A stretch of 64,000 nucleotides of DNA, taken from Cenococcum geophilum 1.58. Lineage: Eukaryota; Ascomycota; Dothideomycetes; Gloniales; Gloniaceae. Positions 23,951 through 36,430 of the stretch are shown piece after piece (positions within the stretch are counted from its first letter, which is position 1; every line of letters begins with the position of its first letter). The position numbers and the translations under genes were made by a program. The stretch covers positions 992,001 through 1,056,000 of the forward strand of contig KV748223.1 of assembly GCA_001692895.1 (NCBI GenBank). The letters run 5' to 3'. The notes under the pieces were generated by a model that ran no database searches, was not told the DNA's origin, and saw only the letters and a list, made by a program, of their open reading frames with translations.

Positions 23951-26900
23951 CCTACAATACTACGCGGCTTAGCACTTAACCATTACTATACTAACCTTAA
24001 GAACGTCACTATAACACTACACGTAATTACTTTAAGGGACTTAAGTACAGGTGTAATATACTAGGGCAATAGAACTTAATAACCTTAAGGTCTATAATAA
24101 GCAAAGGCAAGAATACTAGAAAATTAACCCTAGACTACCTATAGTTACTTATTAAAGAACTAAGACACCTCTAGTACAGTCTTAACCCAGATTTATACAC
24201 AGACAAGTTTCTTTATAATAAGCTTATTAACGCCTGCCAGGAGTTACCAGCATATTAATATACCTACTTTAAACCCTCTAATAGCTTAACTAGCCTAATT
24301 AATAACTTACAATCCTCTATCACAACATTTAAAAAGTTAAACAGTAAGAACCCCTAAGCCTACTTCACCAACCGCCGCTACTACAAATAATACCCCTAAT
24401 TACCTTATAGAACACAATCATCCTTATCTAGCCAATATACATTATTAAAAAAGCGCTACTTTGTCTACTATAAGAAAGGCTACTAGTTATCTAAATACTT
24501 AAAAGAAGAACGTAATAAATTAAGGAAGAAGTTTAAGGATAGACTTAACCGCTGCTTTAATAGGTATATTAAGTAATATATCACCAAGTACAAGGGAACA
24601 GATTACAATAATAAACTTAACTTAAAATCTACTAATAACGCAATAGAAGCCCTTATAATTAATATTAAGTTACTACTAATATCTCCGGCTTAGAAACAGA
24701 CTAAACTATTTCTTACTTTTTTTAGAACAATATAGCACAAAGGAGCCACTAATACTATAACTAACTTAGCGGACCAATCCTTTACCTATACAATTACCGG
24801 CACTAACCTAACTGCTTACCACAATGACCCAAACCTATTTACCTACGTTACTACTAGCTAATATACCTCTAACAAGTTCTATAGAGTAATAATTAACACT
24901 AAAGCTTTAAAGAGATCAATAATAGGTTATAGATAATACCTTACATACAGAAAGACCTATAATACCGTTATCGACACCTTAAAGGCCGGCGCCATTAACG
25001 TCCAGTTTAGCATCGGCTCTACCTCTTCTATTAGCTCTATTATAGCTAATACACCAGTTAGCAATATTAAATTTCATATTATAAAGGCCAATATACCCTT
25101 CCTACTATATCTCGCAGATATAGATATACTAAAGGTCTATTATAATAACCTTAAGAACGTCCTAGTTACCCCAACAAAATTAGTACTAGTAGTTCGCTAA
25201 TTTAGTTACCCCTTCCTATTATAGGAAAAGTCATTATAGTTATTTATAACCTACTTGTTTAACCAAAACCCTTACTACCTAACTACTACTAAACTCCGCC
25301 GACTCTACCACCGCTTTAAACATCTATTAATAGATAAGCTATATAAGGTACTAGAACGCTCTAGCTACGATAACATTAATAAGCAGGTTATTAACTACCT
25401 CGCTAAGTACTGCTCCCACTACCAGAAACACGGCAAATCCCTTAAATAGTTTAAGTTCACATTACAAAAAGACTAAGATTCCGATTTTAACCATTCTATT
25501 TTTATTAATATTATATACATTAATAAAAGCCCTATCCTCTATATAATCAATAAAGCTACTAAATTTTAAGCCGTAAGATAGCTACGTAATATCTTTACAA
25601 AACATACCTAGGACATCCTACAACTCTACTAGATTAACACCTATATTAAACCACCCGACTATATTACCCATAACGCTAGGAAAAACTTTATAAGTAAGGA
25701 ATTTTAACAGCACGCTATAGCAATAGCCATATTAACTAAGAGCGTCCTAGTAAAAGCTCACTAGTCTATTAGAATAGTAAAAAGAGCTTATTTAACCCTA
25801 CGCCAAGCATATTAAATAATCATAAAGGAGCTATAGGACTTAGGAATAACCAAAGAACTAGCTTTATAAATAGTGGTAAAGGCTACTAATAACATAGCTA
25901 GCCCAAATAGCTTAGTCCTAACACTTCTCGTCTTTAGTGCCTACCCTTAAATAAGCGAACTTAACCTACTAGCACCCTCTATTATATAGCAAGCGGCAGC
26001 TATAAAGAAGGCAATAGAGGAGATCGTAAGGATTAGGGCAAAGAAGTAAGTTAACAATATACTAAACCAACAAAACGGTCTATCTGTCACCATAATCTAT
26101 AACCTCCCCCTTAACTTAGATATACTTATATAGCGTAAAGGCAATACTAGACAAAGCGGCAGATAGACTAGCCCATTTAAGTTACTTAGAATTAACGAAG
26201 AGATATATAAGATATAGCTCCCTAGTAGACCTACTAACTTTAGGACTATAGCAGTAAAACTATACCTATAACCTAAACTAGAAAAACCAACTAAGGAACT
26301 AACTAAGAAACCAACTAAGAAACTAATTAAGGAACTAACTAAGGAACCAACTAAGGAACTGGCAGCTACTATACCCCTCCAAAGATTAAAACAGATATGA
26401 TGATTGCTAATAAAGTCCTAGTAAAACATTACAGACGTATTAATATTTATTAACAACAGCCTAACGAAATCTAATACTATAACCTCTAAGTGTACCTTAC
26501 CGTCATTTATAGAGTCTTAACGTAAGGAGATAAACGGTTTACTTAAGAAAGGCGTCTTTAAGTTTACCAATACAGCAGACGTCCTAAAAGGAGTTAGAAT
26601 CTTTAACTCCCAATTTATTAACAAGATTAAGAACGCCAGAATAAACAAGGCCTTTAAGAAGTCTAGACTAATTATATAAGTCTATAACAACCATAACAAA
26701 GATCTAGTTCTAATATAGTCACCAACCATTTAATATATCAGCTAGAGAATTATTCTAGCACTTATAGCAACCCTATAAGGAAATGAAAGAAGACCAGCCT
26801 CTTTATACCTACGCGATATCTTACAAGCCTATATATAGTCCAGCACCCACCTAAACAGAGACTTCTTTATACGCCCGCTACTAGAACTTAAACTAAAAGA

Positions 26901-28075
26901 TAGATTAATTCTAAGAGTTATTAAACCACTATACGGTATCCCGGAAGCTGGTAACCACTAGTTTAATATATACTACCGCCACCACCTTAATAAGCTATGG
27001 ATAAACCAGTTAATATACAACCCCTACTTATTATATACAAACAGCGATAGCTTCGGAATTATAGGATTGCAGACTAATAATACACTATTTCTTACTAATA
27101 AAACCTTTACGGAGGCTAAAGAAGCTAGACTTTAGGAGGCAAAGTTCCTAGCAAAAAAGAGAGAGAAGCTTATACTAAATACCCTAATTAAGTTTAATGG
27201 AGGCTATATTAAGCAAGAAAAAGATTTAATAGCCCTTACCTAGGAACGTTAATACTAGAACCTAAAGCTGGTCACTATAAAGGCTACAAACCTAACTAGC
27301 TCCAGAGGGGAAGTCCATAAGGCAGTTACACTAAAGGACCAGTACGTTACTTAAAAAGCAAGAGGAGCCTATATCACTATAGTCTATCAACTAGAAGCTA
27401 CCTTTAACCTCTCCTTTACAGCATAAGTCGTTAACCTAAAGGAAAAACATGCAAAGCAGCTTAATAAGCGGCTATAATAGTAAATTAATAATCCCTCCTA
27501 AGGACTTTATTTCATATAACTCGATATAAGTACTCTTAAACTAATAATATTCACGGACTCATCCTTTGCCAATAACCACGACCTCTCCTCTTAGATCGGC
27601 TTTATTATTATACTTATAGATAAGGATAATAGGGCCAATATCCTCTATTGGTTATCTACTAAGTGCAAGCGAGTTATATAAAGTGTCTTAGCATCTAAAC
27701 TATATAGCATAGCCCACGGATTTAACACCAGAGCTGCGATTAAAGTAACCATTAAGAAGATCCTACAACTTAAACAACTACCGCTTACCCTTTATACTAA
27801 TTTAAAATCTCTATATAACTGCCTAGTTAAACTTAGAACAATATAAGAGAAACAACTTATAGTTGACCTAATATATTTACAATAATTATACGAGAGAAGA
27901 GAAATAGTAGAGATTAAATAAATCAACGGAGGTAGTAACCCTATAGACGCTATAATAAAATTAAAGCCTTACCAGGCGTTAAAGGACCTAATTAATACGA
28001 ATATAATTAAGCTATAGGTTACCAAGTAGGTAGAAAGAGAAGACGTTAAGGTAGAAATAGAGTGTACAAAGATAT
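23951..28075 (+). pseudogene. Outer Copia: rest of gag, protease, integrase, RT and RNase H
   Basis: It resumes the gag frame. A zinc knuckle remnant near 24448 reads YFVYYKKGY..SKYLKEE (Cys to Tyr). LADIDILKVYYNNLKN lies near 25100. The integrase N-terminus is open for 64 codons at 25255-25449 (LRRLYHRFKHL...CSHYQKHGKS). The core follows, with FINIIYINKSPI, DYITHNARKNF and VLVKAH.SI, i.e. remnants of the D, D, E sites. RT shows PLYGIPEAGN near 26930, and the fungal-type QTDDT motif is QTNNT at 27069-27083. RNase H keeps FTDSSFANNHDLSSQIGF near 27550. The stops and the D-to-N changes agree with RIP. Confidence 0.87.
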
Positions 28076-28082
28076 CAAGCCA

Positions 28083-28160
28083 GCCGCTAAGGCGCTAGTA
28101 CTAAGCAAGCCAATAGCGACTTTCTATCCCGGGGATGGAAAATCGTAATTAGTTACTTTA
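28083..28160 (-). repeat. Inverted copy of the palindrome module, outer Copia tail
   Basis: GCCGCTAAGGCGCTAGTACT and AAGCAAGCCAATAGCG, then CTTTCTATCCCGGGGATGG and AAAATC. It is the reverse complement of the second half of 23513-23640 with a few changes. Confidence 0.68.
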
Positions 28161-28169
28161 ACCACCTAA

Positions 28170-28305
28170 CAGAATTTAGCAGAATCTAAGTAGAATATAG
28201 TAGAATTTGGCAGAACTTAATGGAATTTAGTAGAATATAGCGGAATTTAGTAGAACTTAATAGAATTTGGTGGAATATAGTAGAACTTAACGGAATTTAG
28301 TAGGA
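28170..28305 (+). repeat. 10-bp phased AATTT array before the outer Copia 3' LTR
   Basis: About 13 units of a 10-bp motif of the type AGAATTTAGT / GGAATTTAGT / AGAACTTAAT, in strict 10-bp register. Short A/T tracts spaced by one helical turn predict bent DNA. Confidence 0.8.
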
Positions 28306-28343
28306 GGCGTACTTAAGCACTATTAAAAACTAAATACTCCTAG

Positions 28344-28516
28344 TGTCTAAACGAGGTTGTCTATAACTAATTGGGTTAGTTATATAAGCTAAGCAAGCTT
28401 AGGAAATCCACCAAATTCCACCTATAAAATAGGAGAATTAATAAGCATCAATCAAAATTAGTTACCACCCCATACTATTACAATAGCATTACGTATCACC
28501 GGAAGTGATACCGACA
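28344..28516 (+). repeat. 3' LTR of outer Copia (173 bp)
   Basis: TGTCTAAACGAGG...GATACCGACA. It ends directly before the GTTAT duplication. Confidence 0.9.
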
Positions 28517-28726
28517 GTTATATTAATTTTTAGGCCTTTTTTAGATTTATATAGGCTACCGTTTAGGCTTCTTTTAAGTACTTAGTATACTACCGTACTT
28601 CTTTATAAGATAGTTTTTCGCGTATAGTCTAGGGTCCTTTTAGTCTTTCCTAGTTAAAGCTTATATAGGGTAAGTAGCCTATTTCTAGTTAAATAGGGGC
28701 AAATCCTATAGAGTTATAGAGTAGGG
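28517..28726 (-). pseudogene. Integrase fragment of Gypsy B2
   Basis: A 210-bp piece left between the outer Copia and Gypsy C. Its reverse complement holds remnants of the late integrase core (ICPYLTRN, then TLDYTRKTIL). It joins the piece at 34557 on one side and, through the 25 bp at 16648-16672, the piece at 12960-13545 on the other. Confidence 0.72.
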
Positions 28727-28947
28727 TATTACGGCACTAACAGAAAGCGGCAGCTATAGTAGACGTTATAGTAGACGTAGGGCTTATATAACTCTTACGT
28801 AACTAGGGGATTATATATAACTCCTTGCGTTACTACTTATCCTTTTCTTTTCTTTAGCTTTAGATTCTTGTTTATAGACAATNCAATTATATAGGCTTNC
28901 GCGACCCTTTTGCCGTACTTATATCTTAATTAACTAAGTCGCTAACA
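28727..28947 (+). repeat. 5' LTR of Gypsy C (221 bp)
   Basis: TATTACGGCACTAACAG...GTCGCTAACA. It matches the 3' LTR with transitions and a few small gaps. Ambiguous bases lie at 28883 and 28899. Confidence 0.9.
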
Positions 28948-29149
28948 TTATCTAAAACTCGAACCACTCTTTCTTCCTAAAAAGGAACTTAAATATATCT
29001 ATAAGACCACAAATAGGACCCTAAGGACATCACTAGAACTAAGAAAAGAACCTAAAGGAAAATAATAGAACCCTAAGGAAAGGACCTATAAGATACGCAT
29101 AAACTAGAACCCCTAAAGAAATTACCCAAAATTACCTAATACCCTAGCA

Positions 29150-32100
29150 CTATACTACAAAACATAGTAGTAGGTAAAGTAGCTATAGGACCCACAAACA
29201 CCTTACATAAGGAGATAATTAATATCTTAACCCCCTAAGCGGAGCTTATAGCAGCTAATGCCGAAATTAAGCGGCTATAAGAACTGCTTAAAACTAGAGA
29301 CACCCCTATATCTAGCGGTAACCTATTAAACAAACTCGCTACGGTCCTTAAGGCCCTAGCCCAATATATAGCATTAGCATTATCGCGGTCCGCAAAGGTT
29401 ATAAATCCCCTATTACTTACAGACGGAGCTAACCCTATATTTAATAATTAAAAGCTTTAATTATAGAATAAGCTCGAAGTTAATGCGGACCACTTCCCTA
29501 CTACTTAAGCTAAAATGGCCTACGTCTTCGGCCGTACTAGTAAAGACGCCTAGACGCACCTACGTCCGCGATATACTGCAGACTTAGTAAACCCTTTTGT
29601 CTTAGAAGAAGAAATAATTAACTACCTATCTTCTATCTATAAGAACCCTTTTAGGGTATAAAACGCCCGCCTTAGCTATAAAAGTCTAAATATAAAAACA
29701 ATAGAGACCTTTTTAGCCTTCTAAACCCGCTTCTTATACCTAGCTAGATAAGCCTAAATTTCCTAAAAAGACCTACTACTAGCTTTTACTACTATATAGA
29801 CGTTAAAAGAACTTATAGACTACTGCCTAGCTATTAACTAAGGCCTCTGTTAAATTAAGGCATAAGCTAACTAGATAAAGGCTAGGAATCCCTTAAATTA
29901 AGCTATAAGCAATATAAGAACGGCCTATAATACCCTAGTATAACTTGCAACACCTACTACACCGGCCGCTAACCTAGTAACTAGCTATATAGCTAGCCCT
30001 ACTGCGGGCTAAGTGTTTACTCAGCCTACTTATAATAACCCCTATATATAGGCCCTTAGCGATTAAGGGGCTTACTTCTTATACGGTTAAAAAGGCTACT
30101 CTATAAGGAACTACCTAATAAAGGCAAAAGTAAACGAGGTCCTATTAATTCAGAAGGATAGCATAGAGTTAGAAAAAGAGGAACCCTAGAAAAAGACTCC
30201 TCTCTAGGGTTAAAAGGGATTAATATATTATATATTAATCTAGGTCAGCTAGTTAGTAAAAAAAGCTACACTATCCCTTATACTTTATTTTACAATAGAT
30301 ACTAAGTTTTAACCTCTACCTTAGCTAACTTAGAAGTAAATGCCTTTACCTTAATTAATATAAAGTGCGCTATAAAACTAGCTAACTTTTTAAATATACC
30401 TCTAGAAGAACTACCTAAGTTAATTCTAATTTATAGGTATAACGGACGGGCAGGACCTTTTATTATAACAATCTTACGGATCTACCTCCGCGTAGACAAA
30501 TAAAGGCAGTATAACGTCCCCTTTCTTATTACGGACCTTAGGAGCCACGATATAATTTTAGGGAGGAAATAGCTAGCCTATTTAGGCTTATAGCTTAATA
30601 TATAAAGCAGATAGCTTATCTAGCCTAAAACCCTATCCCTAACCCCTTCTTTTATAAAAGAAATTAGCATTATAATAAAGAACCTTATATAACCCTAGAT
30701 TAATACTATCTACTAAACCGATACTATATATAAAGACTAGGCCTTTAAGAAGGATATACAGCTTAACCCGTAACAGATCCACATACTACGCCACCCCTAG
30801 ACTTATATTATACTACCTACACCAGAAACCTAAAAAGTTAGTAATAACCTACCTAAGTTCCTAATAGAGAACTTAGGCCCTACATAGCCATAAAAAAAGA
30901 CTAGAAATACTAGACGCTATACTAAACTAATAGACTAAAAGGATAACTTACGGAAAATAGAATATAAGCTAAAGAAGATTATAAACCTTATACCGCAAAA
31001 TACAGCCCAATAAAAGTCTATAAAGAAACCTGCGGATCTCCTACCAGTTAATATCTATTATATTAGCGCCGTAGGATTCTACTAGAACTTAGTCCAACCT
31101 AATACCGTTACCTTTACTACTAGCTTATACGAAATTAATCAAATAATTAAGGAAAAGAAAGGCAAGCTTAGTAGATAGGAAAGTAAGCTTATAGATAAGG
31201 AGCTAGTAGAACAGAAACTACCCTATTAGTACTAAAAGTTTAAGAATATATTCTCTAAGGCAGCATCTAATATACTTCTACCCTATTAACTATACAACTA
31301 TAAGATCGAGATTAAGCCAAATAAAAAAAACATCCTTAGCTATACCCCCCTTTATAAATAGTCTATTACCAAATTATAGACCACTAAGTAGTACCTTATT
31401 AACAACCTAGTAAAGGGGTTTATTAAGCCTAACTAGGCCCCCTTTACCTCTCCTATTTTCTTTACTAAAAAGCTAAATAGAGGACTTTATTTCTATATTA
31501 ACTACTATAAGCTTAATAATATAACCCATAAAGACCGTTATCCGCTACCCCTATTTAATAAGACACTAGCCTAAATAAATAGAGCTAAGATATTTACAAA
31601 GCTTAATATCTATTAGGCTTTCCACTAAATTAAAATAAACTCTAAATTTATAGATCTTACTACCTTTCGGACTTAATACAGATCATATAAGTATAAAGTA
31701 CTTCCTTTTAGACTAACTAACGGACTAGCGATATACTAACGATATATAAACGATGTTCTCTTTAACTATCTTAACAACTTCTATACGGCTTACCTAGATA
31801 ATATTATAATTTACTCTAAGAACGAGCTAAAATACAAGGAGCACGTCTATAAGGTCTTATAACGGCTCTATAAGGCTAGTCTCTAGGCTAATATTAAGAA
31901 GTTAGAATTTAGTATAAAACGTATAAAGTACCTAGGGTTTATTATTAGTATGGACGAAATTAAGGCAGACCTAGAAAAGATAGCCGTAATTAATTAATAG
32001 GAACCACCACGGACTATAAAAGGGATATAGTTATTCTTAGACTTCTATAACTGCTACTAACACTTTATTAAGAACTATAGCAGGATTACTTAGCCCTTTA

Positions 32101-34305
32101 GCCGCCTTACTATAAAGGACTAGCCCTTCTACTTTAATACCGTATATAGGTAGGCTTTTAATAAACTCAAAAATGGCTAGTCTCCACTCCTTTATTTACC
32201 TACTTTAGCCTAAAATAGCCCTTAATACTAAAAACGGATGCCTTAGATAGTATTATTGCTAGCGTTTATTCCTAAAAGCAGACGGACGGAGAATAGCACT
32301 CTATTACTTACTACTTAAAGACTATAGTAGACGCTAAGCTAAACTACCCAATCCACAATAAAGAAATATTAGCTATTATCTTCAGCTTTTAGCACTAGCG
32401 AGTATAGCTAGAAGGGACCCCTAAACCTATCTAAGTAGTTTTAGATTATAAGGCCTTAGAATATTTCATAATAATAAAAGCCCTTACGGCCCGGTAAGTA
32501 CACTAGGCGGACATTATATCCTAGTTTAACTTCCTAATTATATATAGGCTAGGCGCCACTAACCGTGCGGATGCTCTTATAAGATATAAATAGGATCTAA
32601 ATAACCAGATAGCTGTAAAGATCTTATTACGGACCTAAATACTACTATAACTAGAGCACCTTAACCCTTAAATATAGGAAGAACTAGGTACTAAATCTTT
32701 AAGCGCTAAGATATATCCTATTAACCCTATGGAATTTAACCTTATTAATAAACTACTGTAAGCAAACTATACGGACCCTTCTCTATAGAAATACCGCGAA
32801 AAGGCAAAGGATATTACTAGCCTATAGTCCCTTAAAAATAGACTACTTAAGCACTAGGAACGGCTAGTAGTAGTAGAAGAATAGAACTTATAAACCTATT
32901 TTATTACCAAAGCATATACCTAGGTCTCTACGGCCCACCTTAGAAAAAATAAGACCTATAAGATTATTAGTAACCGTTACTACTAGCCTAAAATAGTTAT
33001 AGATATTAACCAATATATACAGAACTGCAATAACTACTATAGGTCTATAATTCCATAAGATAAGACCCTAGGACTATTAAAGCCACTCTTAATACTAGAG
33101 CGCCCCTAGCAGTATATCTCTATAGACTTTTATAAACTACTAGTAGACCATAACGGGTACAATATAGTTATAATCTTAGTTAACCGTTTTAGCAAACGCC
33201 CCTTCTTAATCCCCTATTACAAGAATATCAATACTAAAGAGGCGGCCTAACTATATATCTACTATATCTACTAAATTTACGGACTACTAAATACTATTAT
33301 ATCGGACCACGGACTATAGTTTATATCAGCTTTTTAGAACGAGTTTACTTAGATCCTAAGAATTAGGCTAAAGCTTTTTATAGTATACTACCCCCAAATA
33401 AACGGTTAGACGGAGATTATAAATTAATACTTAGACCAAAGACTCCGGCCCTTTATTAACTACTTCTAAAATAACTAGGGCAAACTACTACCTCTAATAG
33501 ACTACGCCTAGGTAACCTTACCCCATAACTCTACGGGATTTATACCTATCTAACTAGAAATAGGGTATCTACCCTAAATAAGCTTTAACTAGAATAAGCC
33601 AGAAGAACCACGGACTATACGCGAGAAACTATTTTATAAAAAAGCCCAGCAATACACTAAGCGCTTAAAGGAAGCCTAAATAGTAGCCTGTACAAATTTA
33701 GAAAAGGCCTAAAAATTAATAAAACAGCAGGCAAATAAGTATAGGCGTAAGCCTGACTTTACCGTAGGTAATATAGTCTAGGTTATAATAAAGAACTAAA
33801 AGACGGAACGGTCTAGTTATAAGCTTAATTATTAGATAGCAGGACCGTATAAGGTTCTTAAGAAAATAGGCAACTTATACAAAGTAAAACTCCTAGATTT
33901 AATTAAGGTTTACTCTACCTTCTTACCAGATAAGCTATAGAAGGCTATAAATAACCCATTACCTAGACAAAAGAACAAACCCCCCCTACTAATTAAGTCA
34001 ATAGCGACAACAAATAGGAAATTAAAGAGATACTAGCCTATAAGTTAGTAAGGAAAACGCTAAAGTACTGCGTTAGTTGGAAAGGCTATAACCTAGATCC
34101 TACCTAGTACCCTATATAGAACTTTATTAACAGTCCCCATAAGCTTTAAGAATTTTATAGCTGTTACCCTAATAAACTAAAACCGCTAAGGTACCTAGAC
34201 GAATGGATAGAATGCTAATATAATAAAGATAATAAGCTACTAGAAGAACATAAAGATAAGAACGCCCTATAGGCATAATATAGATATACAAAGCCTAAGG
34301 GCAGG
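29150..34305 (+). pseudogene. Gag-Pol with chromodomain of Gypsy C, RIP-disrupted
   Basis: Remnant polyprotein in the same order as B. The gag zinc knuckle near 30067-30113 reads YFLYG.KGYSIRNY, with the Cys residues turned to Tyr. Protease lies at about 30290-30600. RT has KYKVLPFRLTNG near 31690, and YLDN instead of YLDD at 31791-31802. RT/RNase H linker FIKNYSRIT is near 32065. Integrase runs at about 32950-33600. The C-terminal chromodomain at 34040-34260 keeps NFINSPHKL, FYS..PNK and RYLDEWIEC. Start not fixed; 28948-29149 is leader. It is damaged at catalytic and zinc-binding sites as well as by stops, so clearly dead. Confidence 0.88.
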
Positions 34306-34330
34306 CTTTTGCGAAAGGGGGGGGGGGTAA

Positions 34331-34556
34331 TATTACGGCACTGGTAGAAAGCGGCAGCTATAGTAGACATTATAGTAGACACAGGGCTTATGTAACTCTT
34401 ACGTGACTAGGGGATTATATATAACTCCTCGCATTACTACTTATCCTTTCCTTTCCTTTTCTTTAGCTTTAGATTCTCGTTTATAGACAATCCAATTATA
34501 CAGGCTTGCGCGACCCTTTTGCCGTACTTATGTCTTAATTGACTGAGTCGCTAACA
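34331..34556 (+). repeat. 3' LTR of Gypsy C (226 bp)
   Basis: TATTACGGCACTGGTAG...GTCGCTAACA, then the TAGGG duplication. It holds a CTTTCC-rich tract near 34443-34461. Confidence 0.92.
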
Positions 34557-36059
34557 TAGGGTCGCTTAGGTGTAGTTTAGCCTAGTTATCTTAGAAGTAG
34601 TTAATAAAGGGCCGAAGTCTCTAATTTAAGTATTAATTTATAATTTCTATCTAACTATTTATTTGGGGGTGGTATACTATAGAAAGCTTTAGCTTAATAC
34701 CTAAGATCTAGGTAAACTTATTCTAGAGGGCCGATATAAATTACGGCCTATAATTAGATATAATAGTATCTAGTAGTCTATAGATTTAGTAAATATAGTA
34801 GATATATAGTTAGGCCGCTTCTTTAATATTAATAATCTTATAATATAGGATTAAGAACGGGCGCTTACTAAAGCGGTTAACTAAAATTATAACTATATCG
34901 TATCTATTACGGTCTATAGGTAGCTTATAAAAGTCTATAAAGATATACTACTAAGAGCGTTTTAGTATTAGGAGTGGTTTTAATAGTCCTAGGGTTTTAT
35001 CTTATGGGATTATAGATTTATAACAGCTGTCGCGGTTCCGTATATAACTATTAATATCTATAACTATTCTAGGCTAGTAGTAGTGGTTACTAATAATCTT
35101 ACAGGTCTTATTTTTTCTAGGGTAGGCTATAGAGACCTAGGTATAAGCTTTAGCAATAAGCTAAGTCTGTAAGTTCTATTCTTTAGTTACTACTAGCCGT
35201 TTCTAGTACTTAAGTAGTCCGTTTTTAAGGGAGTATAGGCTAGTAATATTCTTTACCTTTTTATAGTACTCCTATAGAGAGGGGGTTGTTTAGTTAGCCT
35301 ATAGTAGTTTATTAATAAGGTTAAGTTTAGAGGAGTTAATAAGATATATCTTAGCGCCTAAGTAGTCCGTACTTAGTTCTGCCTATATTTAGGGATTAAG
35401 GTATTCTAGTTATAGTAGCGTCTAGGTCTATAATAAGATCTTTACAACTATTTAGTTATTTAGGTCTTATTTACGCCTTATAGGAGCGTTTATACAGTTT
35501 ATAGCGCCTAGTCTATATATAATTAGGGGTTAAACTAAGATAGGGTATTTAGCTAACGTACCTACTAGGCTATAAGGGCCTTAGTTATTATAAAGTATTC
35601 TAAGGCCTTATAATCTAAAACTACCTTAATTAGCTTAGGGGTCCTCTCTAACTATATACGCCAGTGCTAAAAGCTAGAGATAATAGCTAGTATTTCTTTA
35701 TTATAGATATAGTAGTTTAGCTTAGTATTTATTATAGTCTTTAAATAATATATAATAGGGCGCTATTCTTCATTCGGTTACTTCTTAAAAAAATACTAGC
35801 TATTACGCCGTCTAAGGCATTAGTTTCTAATATTAAGGGCTATTCTAGGTTAAAATAGGCAAGTAAGGGAGCCGATACTAGCCGTTTTTTAAGCTTATTA
35901 AAGGCCTACCTATATATAGCGTTAAAGTAAAAGGGCTAGCCTTTTTTAATAAGACGGTTAAGAGGCCAGGCGATCCTACTATAGTTCTTAATAAAGTATT
36001 AGTAGAAGTTATAAAAACCTAAAAATAATTATATCCTCTTTATGGTCTATAGGAGTGCC
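34557..36059 (-). pseudogene. Integrase, RNase H and partial RT of Gypsy B2
   Basis: The reverse complement, read from 36059 leftward, gives the RT end (FYNFY, FIKNYSRIAWPLNRLIKKG-like near 35990-35910). RNase H follows at about 35830-35560. The integrase zinc region and core occupy about 35200-34560, with a PFINYF segment at the left end. Stops replace Trp and Gln codons. The piece joins 28517-28726 across Gypsy C and is cut on the right by A'. Confidence 0.82.
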
Positions 36060-36430
36060 TATTACGGACGCTTTAAGTATAATATTATAACTACTAGGAG
36101 AGAAGTCGGAAGAAGCTAGTTAGTTAATATAGGCACGGTCTAGAATAGAACTAGTCAAGCTATATAACAAAGAATAGTAACTAAGGTTATATAATATACT
36201 ATATATTAAATAAAAGGAACGTAAGGAACTTATATACCTTATATACTATACGTACATTACATATAAGGAGGATTTCTTAGAAGTACGGTTATATATTTAA
36301 GAAACCATAGTCCCTACCTAGATAGTTCTTTCCTTATAGTAAATCTCAGAATATAATTAGAGTTAATCTGTTAGGTAACCACTCCACCAGTTATTATTAC
36401 GTTGTTAACTTCTTATTTACCTATATACCC
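36060..36430 (+). repeat. 5' LTR of A'
   Basis: Aligns with the reverse complement of 5845-6208 from TATTACGGACGCTTTAAGTA onward, mostly with transition differences. The inner edge is uncertain. 36431-36544 and 38341-38389 are leader. Confidence 0.65.

Larger units (their letters stand above)
16673..28516 (+). mobile_element. Outer Ty1/Copia retrotransposon, interrupted by a second Copia
   Basis: Two 173-bp LTRs (16673-16845 and 28344-28516) flank a Copia gag-pol, with the inner Copia (17961-23950) inserted in gag. Without the insert it is about 5.85 kb. Target-site duplication: ATTAT at 16668-16672 and GTTAT at 28517-28521, differing by one G-to-A. It lies only 25 bp from the gag-only element in the integrase region of Gypsy B2. 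Confidence 0.9.
28727..34556 (+). mobile_element. Ty3/Gypsy chromovirus C, full length
   Basis: A complete 5.83-kb element on the plus strand with LTRs at 28727-28947 and 34331-34556. It has a perfect 5-bp duplication TAGGG (28722-28726 and 34557-34561) and a G-rich polypurine tract just before the 3' LTR (about 34316-34327). Both LTRs begin TATTACGG where TGTTACGG is expected. It is inserted in the integrase region of Gypsy B2, in the opposite direction. Confidence 0.93.
12488..36059 (-). mobile_element. Ty3/Gypsy retrotransposon B2, split by three large insertions
   Basis: Minus-strand element entered from its 3' end: LTR 12488-12959, polypurine tract (reverse complement of ACCCCCTTTAAAAAAG), then chromodomain and integrase. 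The B2 sequence survives as 12488-13545, 16648-16672, 28517-28726 and 34557-36059. Joining these across the three inserts restores the expected order chromodomain, integrase, RNase H, RT. It ends at 36059 where A' starts; the 5' part is outside the window. The five bases left of the LTR (12483-12487) read TACAG. Confidence 0.88.
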
